Made by a program: the position numbers and the translations under genes
DNA from: Pseudarthrobacter sp. ATCC 49987
GTDB lineage: Bacteria; Actinomycetota; Actinomycetes; Actinomycetales; Micrococcaceae
Direction of reading: 5' to 3'
Length of the DNA stretch: 64,000 bases
Assembly: GCF_009928425.1 (NCBI RefSeq)
Contig: NZ_JAABNS010000001.1
Coordinates: 1,798,001-1,862,000 of the forward strand
In this document: positions 1-8,565 of the stretch, piece after piece
Layout: each line of letters starts with the position of its first letter
Numbering within the stretch: position 1 is the stretch's first letter
The notes under the pieces: model-generated
What the model was told of the DNA's origin: nothing
Database searches by the model: none
The model's input: only the letters and a program-made list of their open reading frames with translations

Positions 1-647
1 TCCTTGCGCATCCGCCGTTCCTCCCAGACCATCAGCGCGTCGTGGGCGCCCATCCGGGTCAGCAGTGCGGCGATCGTGTCGCCGTCGCGGATGACCACGC
101 GGTCCACTCCCCTGACCTCGCGGGCCTTGGCCTGGATGCCGAGCCGGCGGGCAGCGCCGACGAGGGCCAGAGCGGACTCGGGCCCGGGGCAGGTGACCTC
201 CATGGCGGAGGAACGTCCGGGTTCCGTCAGGGAGCCGTGGGCCAGGAAGGCGCCGCGCCAGACGGCCTCGGCATCTGCGGCGGATCCGTTTACCACCACG
301 GACGGCAGCCCGCGGACCGGCCGTCCCCGGGCATCCAGCAGTCCGGTCTGGCGGGCGAGGGCTTCGCCGTCGCGCACCACCCGGACGACGTAGCGGCTGC
401 CGCGGCGCAGGCCGCCGCCGGACACGACGATGATTTCGCTCTGGTGCCCATAGACCTCGGCGATGGCGGCACGGAGCCGCCGCGCAGTCGAGGCGAGGTC
501 GACTTCGGCCTCGATCACGATCCGGCCGGAGATGATGTGGAGTCCCCCGGCGAAGCGAAGCATGGCGGACACTTCAGCCTTGCGGACCGAGGACTTCTTG
601 ATGTCCAGCCGGGAAAGTTCTTCCTTGACTGATGCTGTCAGTGCCAT
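1..647 (-). CDS. whiA: Sporulation-type transcription regulator WhiA (3' end beyond the window)
   Basis: Translating the minus strand from the ATG at 647-645 gives an open frame beginning [14 protein letters not shown] and running off the window edge, so only about 215 N-terminal residues are present. This is the LAGLIDADG-like N-terminal part of WhiA; the C-terminal helix-turn-helix is not in the window. WhiA regulates division and sporulation genes in actinobacteria and is near-universal in Gram-positive bacteria. It follows yvcK by 10 bases in the classical rapZ-yvcK-whiA order, which supports the identity and co-transcription. No lesion is visible. Confidence 0.93.
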   Translation of the reverse strand, partial: MALTASVKEELSRLDIKKSSVRKAEVSAMLRFAGGLHIISGRIVIEAEVDLASTARRLRAAIAEVYGHQSEIIVVSGGGLRRGSRYVVRVVRDGEALARQTGLLDARGRPVRGLPSVVVNGSAADAEAVWRGAFLAHGSLTEPGRSSAMEVTCPGPESALALVGAARRLGIQAKAREVRGVDRVVIRDGDTIAALLTRMGAHDALMVWEERRMRK

Positions 648-657
648 GGCACCTTTC

Positions 658-1677
658 CTACCTGTTCCCGAAAATGTCGTGGTACGCCGTTGCCAGACGC
701 AGCGGGTCGTGGATCGGCCGGCGGCTCGACGCCCCCACTTTACCCAACACCACCTCGGCGCCGAGCATCCCGGCCGCCTGTTCGAAGTCGGCGAGGTCGG
801 TTACGGACGCCGGATCGGCCAGGACGACGTCGATCGTGAAGTCCGGCGCGTACTCCCGGAGGACCCGCAGATGGTCGGCGGCGGACATTCCGAGGGTTTC
901 TTTGGTGTCCGTGGCGAGGTTCATGGTGAGGCACCGGCGGGCGGCCGTGTTGCAGAGCGCCTCGCGCATTTCCGGCAGCAGCAGGTGCGGCAGCACGGAC
1001 GTGTACCAGGAGCCCGGGCCGAGGATGACCCAGTCGGCCAGCTCGATCGCGGTGAGCGCCTCGATGCAGGCGGGGGCGTCCTCGGGAAGCAGCCGGACGC
1101 GTTCCAGTGAGCCGGCCACTGCGCACTTCGCCTGGCCGGTCAAGGTCTGCAGCACCGAGCTGCCGTCCGGGGCGGAGACGCGGACCTGGCCCTCGATGGT
1201 CAGCGGGACGCTGGACATCGGCAGGACCTCCCCGCGGGCGCCCAGCAGCGCGCCGGCCCATTTGAGGCCCGCCACGGTGTCGCCCAGGAGCTCCCAGAGC
1301 GTCACGATCAGCAGGTTGCCCATGGCGTGCTCGTCGAGGGAGCCGCCGCGGCCTTTGCCGGGCGCGAAGCGGTGCTGCATCACGTCGCGCCAGGTGCGGC
1401 CCCAGTCGGTGTCGTCACAGAGCGCGGAGAGGGCCATCCGGAGGTCTCCGGGCGGCAGGACGCCGTACTCCTCGCGCAGCCGTCCCGAGGATCCGCCGTC
1501 GTCCGCTACCGTGACGACGGCGGTCAGCTCGGACGTGAGCAGGCGCAGCGCGGACAGCGAGGCAGAGAGGCCGTGGCCGCCCCCGAGCGCAACGACAGAG
1601 GGGCCTTTGTCCTGCTGGCTGGCGAAGGCGGCGCTGGCCGGCGGGACGAGGGGCAACGGCCCGGTGAGCAGCGCCAT
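658..1677 (-). CDS. yvcK: YvcK/CofD-like gluconeogenesis factor
   Basis: The 339-residue protein has the nucleotide-sugar-binding Rossmann-like fold of the YvcK/CofD family. The glycine-rich loop GGGHGLSAS lies near residues 32-40 and the [13 protein letters not shown] motif near 57-70. Family members bind UDP-GlcNAc and link central carbon flux to cell-wall synthesis and cell shape; the mycobacterial homologue is CuvA. The ATG overlaps the rapZ stop as TAATG at 1675-1679, so the two genes are translationally coupled, and whiA follows after 10 bases. Length is normal. Confidence 0.95.
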   Translation of the reverse strand: MALLTGPLPLVPPASAAFASQQDKGPSVVALGGGHGLSASLSALRLLTSELTAVVTVADDGGSSGRLREEYGVLPPGDLRMALSALCDDTDWGRTWRDVMQHRFAPGKGRGGSLDEHAMGNLLIVTLWELLGDTVAGLKWAGALLGARGEVLPMSSVPLTIEGQVRVSAPDGSSVLQTLTGQAKCAVAGSLERVRLLPEDAPACIEALTAIELADWVILGPGSWYTSVLPHLLLPEMREALCNTAARRCLTMNLATDTKETLGMSAADHLRVLREYAPDFTIDVVLADPASVTDLADFEQAAGMLGAEVVLGKVGASSRRPIHDPLRLATAYHDIFGNR

Positions 1678-2600
1678 TATTCGCGGCCCAGGTCCCGGTG
1701 GGTGGTGGTCACGGTGACGCGCGGGTACTGCGCGAGCCGGCGGGACAGCTCGACGGCGACAGCAACGGAGCGGTGCTTGCCGCCGGTGCAGCCCACGGCA
1801 ATGGTGGCGTAGTGCTTGTTCTCGCGGCGGTAGCCGTCCAGGACAGGCTCGAGGGCCAGCACATAGCGTTCCACGAAGTTACTGACGCCTTGTGCCTCCA
1901 GCACGTAGTCGCTGACGTCCTTGTCCAGCCCGGTGTGCGGACGAAGTGCCGGCACCCAGTGCGGGTTGGGGATAAACCGGGCGTCGGCGACGAAGTTGGC
2001 GTCTACCGGCAGCCCGTATTTGAACCCGAAGCTCATCACGTTGAGTCGAAGGGCCACGGGGCCCGTTTCGCTGAACAGTTCGGTGATCGCGGTGGCGAGT
2101 CCGTGGACGTTCAGCGCGGAGGTGTCCAGCACAATGTCGGCGGAGGTGCGGAGTTCGTGCAGCAGCTCGCGTTCGACGGCGATGCCGTCGAGGATCCTGC
2201 CGCCGCCCTGCAGGGGGTGGGGGCGCCGGCCCTGCTCGAACCGGCGGACCAGGACGTCGTCGTTCGCGTCCAGGAAGAGCACCCGGAATCCGATGCCACT
2301 GGCTTCCAGGTTGCGCAGGGCGGTGCGGATGTCCGCGAACAGTTCCTTGCTGCGGACGTCCATCACAACGGCGAGCTTCGAGATGGAACCCGGGGCGTGG
2401 GACACGATTTCCGCGAGTGTGCCGAGCATCTGCGGGGGAAGGTTTTCCACGACGTACCATCCGTGGTCCTCCAGTGCGTCCGACGCAGTGCTCCGGCCGG
2501 CTCCCGACATGCCGGTCACTACGAGCAGTTCCGCCTCAACGGGTTTGACCGGCGTCATGCCGTCCGTCTCCGTCCCGGATCCTGCCGTCGACTCTGCCAT
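1677..2600 (-). CDS. rapZ: RapZ-like nucleotide-binding protein (YvcJ)
   Basis: The 307-residue P-loop protein has Walker A GMSGAGRS near residues 30-37 and the C-terminal signature CTGGKHRSV near 271-279. RapZ is an RNase E adapter in enterobacteria; the Gram-positive homologue YvcJ is an NTPase whose RNA role is less clear. It is the first gene of the rapZ-yvcK-whiA run, downstream of uvrC across a gap of about 115 bases. An in-frame ATG 14 codons in (before TPVKP) is an alternative start, because the first 14 residues are low-complexity. Confidence 0.93.
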   Translation of the reverse strand: MAESTAGSGTETDGMTPVKPVEAELLVVTGMSGAGRSTASDALEDHGWYVVENLPPQMLGTLAEIVSHAPGSISKLAVVMDVRSKELFADIRTALRNLEASGIGFRVLFLDANDDVLVRRFEQGRRPHPLQGGGRILDGIAVERELLHELRTSADIVLDTSALNVHGLATAITELFSETGPVALRLNVMSFGFKYGLPVDANFVADARFIPNPHWVPALRPHTGLDKDVSDYVLEAQGVSNFVERYVLALEPVLDGYRRENKHYATIAVGCTGGKHRSVAVAVELSRRLAQYPRVTVTTTHRDLGRE

Positions 2601-2646
2601 CAGTGAAGCCCCATTCTGCTGTGCTCTAGTTCTGCTAGGAAGCGTC

Positions 2647-2668
2647 CGCGGTGTGATGAATCACCGCG
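2647..2668. terminator. Hairpin between uvrC and rapZ
   Basis: CGCGGTG (2647-2653) and CACCGCG (2662-2668) form a perfect 7-bp stem with an 8-base loop, about 48 bases past the uvrC stop. There is no clear T-run. It could be a partial terminator or attenuator for uvrC, or a leader structure for rapZ. Confidence 0.45.
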
Positions 2669-2715
2669 CGTGCCGATTCCCAAGTCCTTACCCTAGCTAA
2701 GTTTCCCGGTGCTAG

Positions 2716-4743
2716 CTAAGTCTCCAGGATTTCGCCGGTGGTCATATTGATGGCGGGGACGGTGGCGGAGCCGGCGTCGTCGGTGAAGTGCCGGACGATC
2801 GCCTCTGCCAGGGACGGGCCGATCCCCCTGGCGCCGGTGAGTTCCTCGGCGCTGGCCGCCTTGATGCTTTTGACCGAGCCGAACTGGGCGAGCAGGGCCT
2901 TGCGCTTGGACTCGCCAAGGCCGGGCACACCGTCGAGCGCGGAGACGGTCATCGCCTTCCCGCGCTTCTGCCGGTGGAAGGAGATCGCGAAGCGGTGGGC
3001 CTCGTCGCGGATGCGCTGCAGCAGGTACAGCCCGGCGGACGCCCTCGGCAGGATCACCGGGAAGTCGCTGTCCGGCAGCCAGACCTCCTCGAGCCGTTTG
3101 GCGAGCCCGACGACGAACACATCGTCGATGCCCAGCTCGGCCAGGGCACGGGCGGCCGCGTTGACCTGAGGCTTGCCGCCGTCGACCACCACAAGATTGG
3201 GCGGGTAGGCGAATTTTGTCCGCGGCGCCGGGGTGGTGGTGTCGGCGACGGCAACGGAGGACGACGGCGCGACGGCGGCGTCCGCCGCGGCGTTGAGCAT
3301 GGCCTGGTGGCCCGGCTGCCGGGCGGCGTCGGCCTGGACCGTCTTCTCCTGCAGGTAGTTCCGGAAGCGCCGGGTCAGGACGTCATGCATGGCCGCCGTG
3401 TCGTCGGTCGCCGCGGCGCCGGTGACGGAGAACTTCCGGTAGTCGGACTTCTTCGGCAGGCCGTCCTCGACCACCACCATGGAGCCGACGACGTTGGTGC
3501 CCTGGACGTGGGAGATGTCGTAGCATTCGATCCGCATCAGCGCGACGGGCAACTCGAGGGCTTCCTGCAGTTCCTGCAGCGCCTGGGACCTCATGGTCAG
3601 GTCGCCTGCACGCCGGGATTTATGCAGCTTGAGGGCATGTTCGGCGTTGTCCCGGACAGTGGAGAGCAGGGCGGCCTTGTCGCCGCGCTGCGGCACCCGG
3701 ATGTCGACCCTCGCCCCGCGCAGACCGCTGAGCCATTGCGCCAGCTCGGCCGCATTGCTCGGCTCCGTCGGGACGAGGACCTCGCGCGGCAGCCGGCCCT
3801 GCAGTCCGGCCTCCTCGCCGTAGACCTGCTGGAGCAGATGCTCGACGAGGTCCGGGGTGGTGGAGTCCTCGACCTTTTCGACCACCCAGCCGCGCTGGCC
3901 CCGGATCCGGCCGCCGCGGACGTGGAAGACCTGCACGGCGGCCTCGAGCTCATCCTCGTGCAGGGCAAAGACGTCGGCATCGGTGCCCTCGGCCAGGACG
4001 ACGGCGTTCCGTTCGAACACCTTCTTGAGCGCGACGATGTCGTCACGGATCCGCGCGGCCCGCTCGTAGTCCAGTTCCGCCACGGCGGCGGCCATGTCCT
4101 TCTCCAGCCGGGTGACGAAAGGCTTGGCCTCGCCGCCCATGAACGTGCAGAAGTCCTCGGCCAGGGCGCGGTGGTCCTCGGCGGAGATGCGGCCGACGCA
4201 CGGTGCCGCGCATTTGTCGATGTAGCCGAGCAGGCAGGGCCTGCCGCTGGCTTCGGCCCGCTTCAGGACCCCGGCGCTGCAGCTGCGGACCGGGAACACG
4301 CGCAGCAGGGTGTCCATGGTGTCCCGGATGGCACCGGCGGTGTAGGGGCCGAAGTAGCGGGTGCCCTTGCGCCGCTCGCCGCGCAGGACCTGGACGCGCG
4401 GGTACTTCTCACCCATCGAGACGGCGAGGTACGGGTAGCTTTTGTCGTCCCGGAACATCACATTGAACCGGGGCTTGAATTCCTTGATCCAGGTGTATTC
4501 GAGCTGCAGCGACTCGAGTTCACTGCCGACGACGGTCCACTCGACGCTGCTGGCCGTATGGACCATTGCATACGTTTTGGGCAGCAGCCCTGCCGGGTTG
4601 GCGAAGTACGAGTTCAGCCTGGATCGGAGGTTTTTGGCCTTGCCGACATAGATGACCCGGCCGTGCGGGTCGCGGAAGCGGTACACGCCCGGATTGGTCG
4701 GAATTTCACCCGTCTGGGGTCGGTAACTCGCTGGATCTGCCAC
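2716..4743 (-). CDS. uvrC: UvrABC excinuclease subunit C
   Basis: The 675-residue UvrC makes the 3' and 5' incisions in nucleotide excision repair. The N-terminal GIY-YIG nuclease is visible (GVYRF near 19-23, [12 protein letters not shown] near 31-42). A UVR motif for UvrB contact lies near 212-240, followed by the RNase H-like incision domain and a C-terminal helix-hairpin-helix pair ([16 protein letters not shown]...[13 protein letters not shown]). The start is GTG (GTGGCAGATCC). uvrB and uvrA are in the same window but in other units. A 10-bp direct repeat CTAGCTAAGT (2693-2702, 2712-2721) overlaps the stop codon. Confidence 0.97.
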   Translation of the reverse strand: MADPASYRPQTGEIPTNPGVYRFRDPHGRVIYVGKAKNLRSRLNSYFANPAGLLPKTYAMVHTASSVEWTVVGSELESLQLEYTWIKEFKPRFNVMFRDDKSYPYLAVSMGEKYPRVQVLRGERRKGTRYFGPYTAGAIRDTMDTLLRVFPVRSCSAGVLKRAEASGRPCLLGYIDKCAAPCVGRISAEDHRALAEDFCTFMGGEAKPFVTRLEKDMAAAVAELDYERAARIRDDIVALKKVFERNAVVLAEGTDADVFALHEDELEAAVQVFHVRGGRIRGQRGWVVEKVEDSTTPDLVEHLLQQVYGEEAGLQGRLPREVLVPTEPSNAAELAQWLSGLRGARVDIRVPQRGDKAALLSTVRDNAEHALKLHKSRRAGDLTMRSQALQELQEALELPVALMRIECYDISHVQGTNVVGSMVVVEDGLPKKSDYRKFSVTGAAATDDTAAMHDVLTRRFRNYLQEKTVQADAARQPGHQAMLNAAADAAVAPSSSVAVADTTTPAPRTKFAYPPNLVVVDGGKPQVNAAARALAELGIDDVFVVGLAKRLEEVWLPDSDFPVILPRASAGLYLLQRIRDEAHRFAISFHRQKRGKAMTVSALDGVPGLGESKRKALLAQFGSVKSIKAASAEELTGARGIGPSLAEAIVRHFTDDAGSATVPAINMTTGEILET

Positions 4744-4752
4744 GGTTCAAGT

Positions 4753-5004
4753 CTACTGAGCCTGCAGCCGTGCCCGGGACGGTGCGGGCTGGTGGGAGCT
4801 GGCGGCGGGCGGGGCGGGCTGGATTTCAGGCGCGGCGAACAAAGCCCAGGGTGACGCGCCCGAACCTAAGGCTCCCATCGTCCGTGACTGCTCGTTTAAG
4901 TGGCGGAGGAGTTCCTCATCCACCCGGTGCCAGCTGATGTCCCGGTCGGCCGTCTCGAAGAATCCGTCCAAGGAGACCGACATCATGAGGATGATCTTGC
5001 GCAC
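4753..5004 (-). pseudogene. Truncated RibD/dihydrofolate-reductase-like remnant
   Basis: A GTG at 5004-5002, preceded by a strong GGAGGT ribosome-binding site at 5011-5016, opens a frame starting VRKIILMMSVSLDGFF. This is the characteristic N-terminus of the RibD C-terminal/DHFR-like family, normally about 180-190 residues. Resemblance stops after about 46 residues (near EQSRTMGAL); the remaining 37 are proline/alanine-rich and unrelated. This is the 5' end of a gene whose 3' three-quarters has been lost. The rest of the 544-base gap between uvrC and the DUF222 gene holds nothing I can identify. Confidence 0.6.
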
Positions 5005-5287
5005 GTGAGTACCTCCGGTGGCGGCGAACGGCGGCGCGGCCGCCGTCGTACGTTCCAGTGAAGCACCGCAGGATGCGGCAGAACAGGACATGATCCAGCC
5101 GGCAGCCTCAGCAAAGCCCATGGTCTGTTACTCCAGGGCGGCCCGTGGGCCACGTCGACTGCAGCAGCTGCAACCCCCAGGCAACTGTCCCCCACGAAAT
5201 TCAGAAAAACATGCCGGGCCAGACGTTCCTGGGCATCCAGTGCAGCTAGGCCCCCTTCTTGTCGGAGGTGCGCGCTAGTTTGGGTGT

Positions 5288-6958
5288 ATGGAAAGCACGG
5301 ACTGGAGTGCGGATGGCAGGGAGGCCCTGGTGGCTGTCGGGGTGTTGACTGTGGCGCTGGATTCCGTCGCCGGGGCCGGCGCTGACGGCGGTGGTCCGTC
5401 CGGGGCCAGCGCCGGCCGGGATGCTGGTCCGTTGGCGGACGATCCGTTGCGGGATCTTGCCGATGATTGCCTGGATGGCCTGGCCGAGGTCGCCCGGTGG
5501 GAGGCGCGGGCCGCGTCGTTGAAGGTGCGGCTGGGCGCGACCTATCTGCGGGCCACCGAAGCTGTGGCGGCCCCGGCGGTGGCCCCGCACGACGCCAAGT
5601 GCCAGGAGATGGCGGTGACGGCTGAGGTCGCGTGTGTCCTGACCGTGGGCGAACGGGTCGCCGGAGTCTTCCTGTCCGACTGCCAGGCGCTGACGAGGGG
5701 TTTGCCGCTGACCCTGGCGGCGCTGGCGGCGGGGAGGATTTCCTGGGCGCATGCCCGGATCATCGTCGACGAAACCAGCAGCCTGGACCCGGCCGGCGCG
5801 GCCGGGCTGGAAGCGCACTTCCTGGACCCGGCCGCACCGGACCCGGCCCGGGGCTGCCCGGCCGGGGAACTTGTCCCGTCCCGGTTCCGGGCCAAGGCCC
5901 GCACCTGGCGCGAACGCCACCACCGGGACAGCATCGAGACACGCCACACCAAGAGCGTTGCGGACCGGCGGGTCGAGTACCGCCCGGACTCCGACGGGAT
6001 GGCCTGGTTCTCCGCGTACCTGCCGGCCGATACCGCGGCGGGGATCTGGGACCGGACCACTTCCGCCGCCCGCGCCCTCCAGGGCCCGGACGAGGCCAGG
6101 ACCCTGACCCAGTTGCGCGCCGATGTCGCCGCGACCTGGCTGCTGAGCAGTGGACTCGCCGACGGCGAAGTGGCAGGCGGGGGTGTGCCGTCGCCGCGGG
6201 CGCAGGTCCTGATCACCGTCCCCGTCCTGTCCCTGCTCGGCGCGGGTGAGGAACCGGCGGTCCTGGACGGGTACGGGCCGATCCCGCCCTCGATGGCCCG
6301 CCGCCTCATCGCCGAAGGCGCGGATTCCTTCTACCGGGTCCTGGTGGACCCGCGGGACGGGGCGCCGCTGGAAATCGGCCGGTCCAGCTACCGGGTGCCG
6401 AAGGCAGTGCGGCAGTGGCTGCGGCTCCGCGACGGGAAGTGCCCCTTCCCGGGCTGCAACAACCAGTCCCTGGACAACGACGCCGACCACCTCCTGGCCT
6501 GGGCCGACGGAGGCACCACCGGGATCTCCAACCTCGGCCAGCCGTGCCGCAAACACCACGGCCTGAAACACAACTCAGCCTGGACACCGGCCGGAGCCAG
6601 CAAAGACGCACCGCCCGGCTGGACCTCACCATCCGGAAGGCACTACCCCAGCGAACAGCAGGACTGGGAACCACCCCACTGGCCACCCGGCATCCTGGAA
6701 ACGAACGGGCTCCTGGGCTGGGAACAGCCCTCGGATGAAGACATGAAACCAGGCGTGGACCCGCCACCGGACAATGATCTGGGCCTGCCGCCGGATCCCG
6801 GCCCTGATCCCGATTCCGAACTACCCCCGGACCCTTTCCCGGACTGGCACCTGTTTACGGCCGGGCACCCATGGCCCGCCCAAGACACGGACAACCCCGG
6901 CTGGAGAGAGCCACTCGACGAATCCACCCTGGAAAACTTCCATGCCCAACACGCCTGA
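5288..6958 (+). CDS. DUF222/13E12-type HNH endonuclease
   Basis: The 556-residue protein has an N-terminal helical DUF222 region and a C-terminal HNH domain. The HNH carries zinc-binding C385 and C390 (CPFPGC), D400-H401 (DADHLLAW), N415 and C420...H423-H424. A proline-rich, acidic tail of about 110 residues follows. The family is multi-copy in Arthrobacter and Mycobacterium (13E12 repeat proteins) and has no established function. It is a lone plus-strand gene converging on plsC. HNH residues look intact, so nuclease activity is plausible. Confidence 0.88.
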   Translation: MESTDWSADGREALVAVGVLTVALDSVAGAGADGGGPSGASAGRDAGPLADDPLRDLADDCLDGLAEVARWEARAASLKVRLGATYLRATEAVAAPAVAPHDAKCQEMAVTAEVACVLTVGERVAGVFLSDCQALTRGLPLTLAALAAGRISWAHARIIVDETSSLDPAGAAGLEAHFLDPAAPDPARGCPAGELVPSRFRAKARTWRERHHRDSIETRHTKSVADRRVEYRPDSDGMAWFSAYLPADTAAGIWDRTTSAARALQGPDEARTLTQLRADVAATWLLSSGLADGEVAGGGVPSPRAQVLITVPVLSLLGAGEEPAVLDGYGPIPPSMARRLIAEGADSFYRVLVDPRDGAPLEIGRSSYRVPKAVRQWLRLRDGKCPFPGCNNQSLDNDADHLLAWADGGTTGISNLGQPCRKHHGLKHNSAWTPAGASKDAPPGWTSPSGRHYPSEQQDWEPPHWPPGILETNGLLGWEQPSDEDMKPGVDPPPDNDLGLPPDPGPDPDSELPPDPFPDWHLFTAGHPWPAQDTDNPGWREPLDESTLENFHAQHA

Positions 6959-7009
6959 CCGCGGCGGAAATGGGCCAAGCCATCTCGCCCGCGGACTTCG
7001 GCAAAGTAG

Positions 7010-7678
7010 CTACTCGACGGTCTTGCTCTGGTTGTAGCTGGTGGAGCGTTCCTGGCCGCTGAGTGCGGCTATCGCATCCATAATGCGGTCTGTGGCCTGC
7101 CGGCGGGCGGGCAGGGAGTGGTCCGGCCCGGTCTTGTCGAAGTAGAGCGGTTCGCCGACCTTCATGGTGAAGTGCTGGGGTTTGACCGACTTACTGTCCG
7201 CCGGCTGCAGGTGCTCCGTGCCGATCAGTCCGACCGGGATGACAGGGGCGCCGGTGGTCAAAGCAAGCCAGCCGACGCCGGTGCGTCCGCGGTAGAGGAT
7301 GCCGTCGCGGGAACGTGTGCCCTCCGGGTAGATGCCAACGCCCTTGCCGGAGTCGAGAATTTCCAGCAGCGTCTTAAGCGCCTGGACGCTGGCGGCCTGC
7401 TCGCCGCGTTCCACCGGGATGGAGCCGACAGCCTCGAAGAAGGACTTCATCACCTTGCCCTTGACGCCGCCTGTGGTGAAATATTCCGCTTTGGCGAAGA
7501 ACGCCACGGGCCGGGGCATCAGCGCCTGGACTATCACGCTGTCCAGGAAGGACAGGTGGTTGGGGGCCACGATGAACGGACCCTCCTCGGGCACGTTGTC
7601 CAGTCCGATGACCGTGGGCCGGCAGGTCGAGGTCACGAGGCCCCGCGTGGTCCAGCGGATTGCATCAAACATTGCCAT
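7010..7678 (-). CDS. plsC: 1-acyl-sn-glycerol-3-phosphate acyltransferase
   Basis: The 222-residue PlsC-type acyltransferase would convert lysophosphatidate to phosphatidate at the membrane. The catalytic HX4D motif is NHLSFLDS (H41, D46), and the substrate-binding block YPEGTRSRDG lies near 117-126. The start overlaps the end of the HAD gene; the GTTTGA of that stop lies within the first codons here. ATG at 7678 or the in-frame ATG two codons later (MFDAIRW) could be used, both implying translational coupling. The symbol is a family assignment because paralogues are common in actinobacteria. Confidence 0.88.
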   Translation of the reverse strand: MAMFDAIRWTTRGLVTSTCRPTVIGLDNVPEEGPFIVAPNHLSFLDSVIVQALMPRPVAFFAKAEYFTTGGVKGKVMKSFFEAVGSIPVERGEQAASVQALKTLLEILDSGKGVGIYPEGTRSRDGILYRGRTGVGWLALTTGAPVIPVGLIGTEHLQPADSKSVKPQHFTMKVGEPLYFDKTGPDHSLPARRQATDRIMDAIAALSGQERSTSYNQSKTVE

Positions 7679-8441
7679 CGGTGCGCACCTCGATTACGGC
7701 GTTGTGGTTCTGGTCAGGGTTCACTGCATTTGGGGTCGCTGCGGCGTCCGGCACTTGATCCCGCCGGACTATGGTGTCGTGGAGTGCCGTGCTGCTGTGC
7801 ACGATCTCCACGGCGCCTGCGGCGTCCAGTTCACCGTCCGAAGCGAAGCCCCAGCCTACGCCGATGCAGTCCAAACCGTTGGCAGCCGCTCCGGCCACAT
7901 CCTGTGCGCGGTCCCCCACCATGACGGCATGCTGTGTGTCCAGGCCATGTCCGGTGGAGAGGTCCGCCAATGCCGCAGCCACGATGGAAGCCTTGCCCGA
8001 CGGCACCCCGGCTGCTGCCGCTTCGTCCGCGGCCGAGCCGCGGATAGTGTGGAACAGGACGGCAATGCCGTGGTACTCCAGGACAGTGCGGGCGATGCCT
8101 TCGGGCTTCTGGGTGGCGACTGCGAGGGGCCGTCCGGCCTCGACAAACGATTCCAGCAGCTCCCGGATTCCAGGGTAGAGCCTGCTTTGGGCGATTCCGG
8201 TGGCCCGGTAGTGGGCGCGGTAGATGCGGATGGCGTCGTCGAGTTGTTCGGCGGGGACCCCCGCGATGTCCGTGAGGGAATGGCTGAGTTTCGGGCCAAT
8301 CATCGCATCCATCCGGGCTTTGCCGGGAATGCCGAGTCCGAGCTCTGTGAGGGCCGCTGCGATTCCGTCCGATATTCCCTGCGCCGGGTCGACAAGAGTG
8401 CCGTCCAGGTCAAAGATCACGGGCACTGTTGTTTGGGTCAC
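7665..8441 (-). CDS. HAD-superfamily phosphatase (phosphoglycolate phosphatase-like)
   Basis: The 258-residue protein has motif I FDLDGTLVD (nucleophile D11, acid/base D13), a helical C1 cap, and motif IV VGDRAQDV near 192-199. It resembles Gph phosphoglycolate phosphatases and PpaX-like pyrophosphatases; the substrate cannot be decided from sequence. It is the upstream member of a two-gene minus-strand unit, overlapping plsC by 14 bases. Confidence 0.85.
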   Translation of the reverse strand: MTQTTVPVIFDLDGTLVDPAQGISDGIAAALTELGLGIPGKARMDAMIGPKLSHSLTDIAGVPAEQLDDAIRIYRAHYRATGIAQSRLYPGIRELLESFVEAGRPLAVATQKPEGIARTVLEYHGIAVLFHTIRGSAADEAAAAGVPSGKASIVAAALADLSTGHGLDTQHAVMVGDRAQDVAGAAANGLDCIGVGWGFASDGELDAAGAVEIVHSSTALHDTIVRRDQVPDAAATPNAVNPDQNHNAVIEVRTDGNV

Positions 8442-8511
8442 CGGCTTAGTTTCTCACGAGTCAACGGATGCCAGAAACTCGCATACCCCGGCGGGAATGT
8501 ATCTGCGGTGG

Positions 8512-8557
8512 CGGTGCCGGCGCCTCTGCGGCTTCTACCGCGCAGGCACCGGCACCG
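8512..8557 (-). terminator. uvrA terminator hairpin
   Basis: CGGTGCCGG (8512-8520) pairs perfectly with CCGGCACCG (8549-8557), with an inner CTGCGG / CCGCGCAG stem carrying a small bulge. It begins 8 bases past the uvrA TAA. Like many high-GC actinobacterial terminators it lacks a long T-run. Confidence 0.65.
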
Positions 8558-8565
8558 GGCCGGTC

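Noticed and set aside
2693..2721. 10-bp direct repeat CTAGCTAAGT around the uvrC stop
   Set aside because: Too short, with no dyad or known site. It is probably a local duplication.
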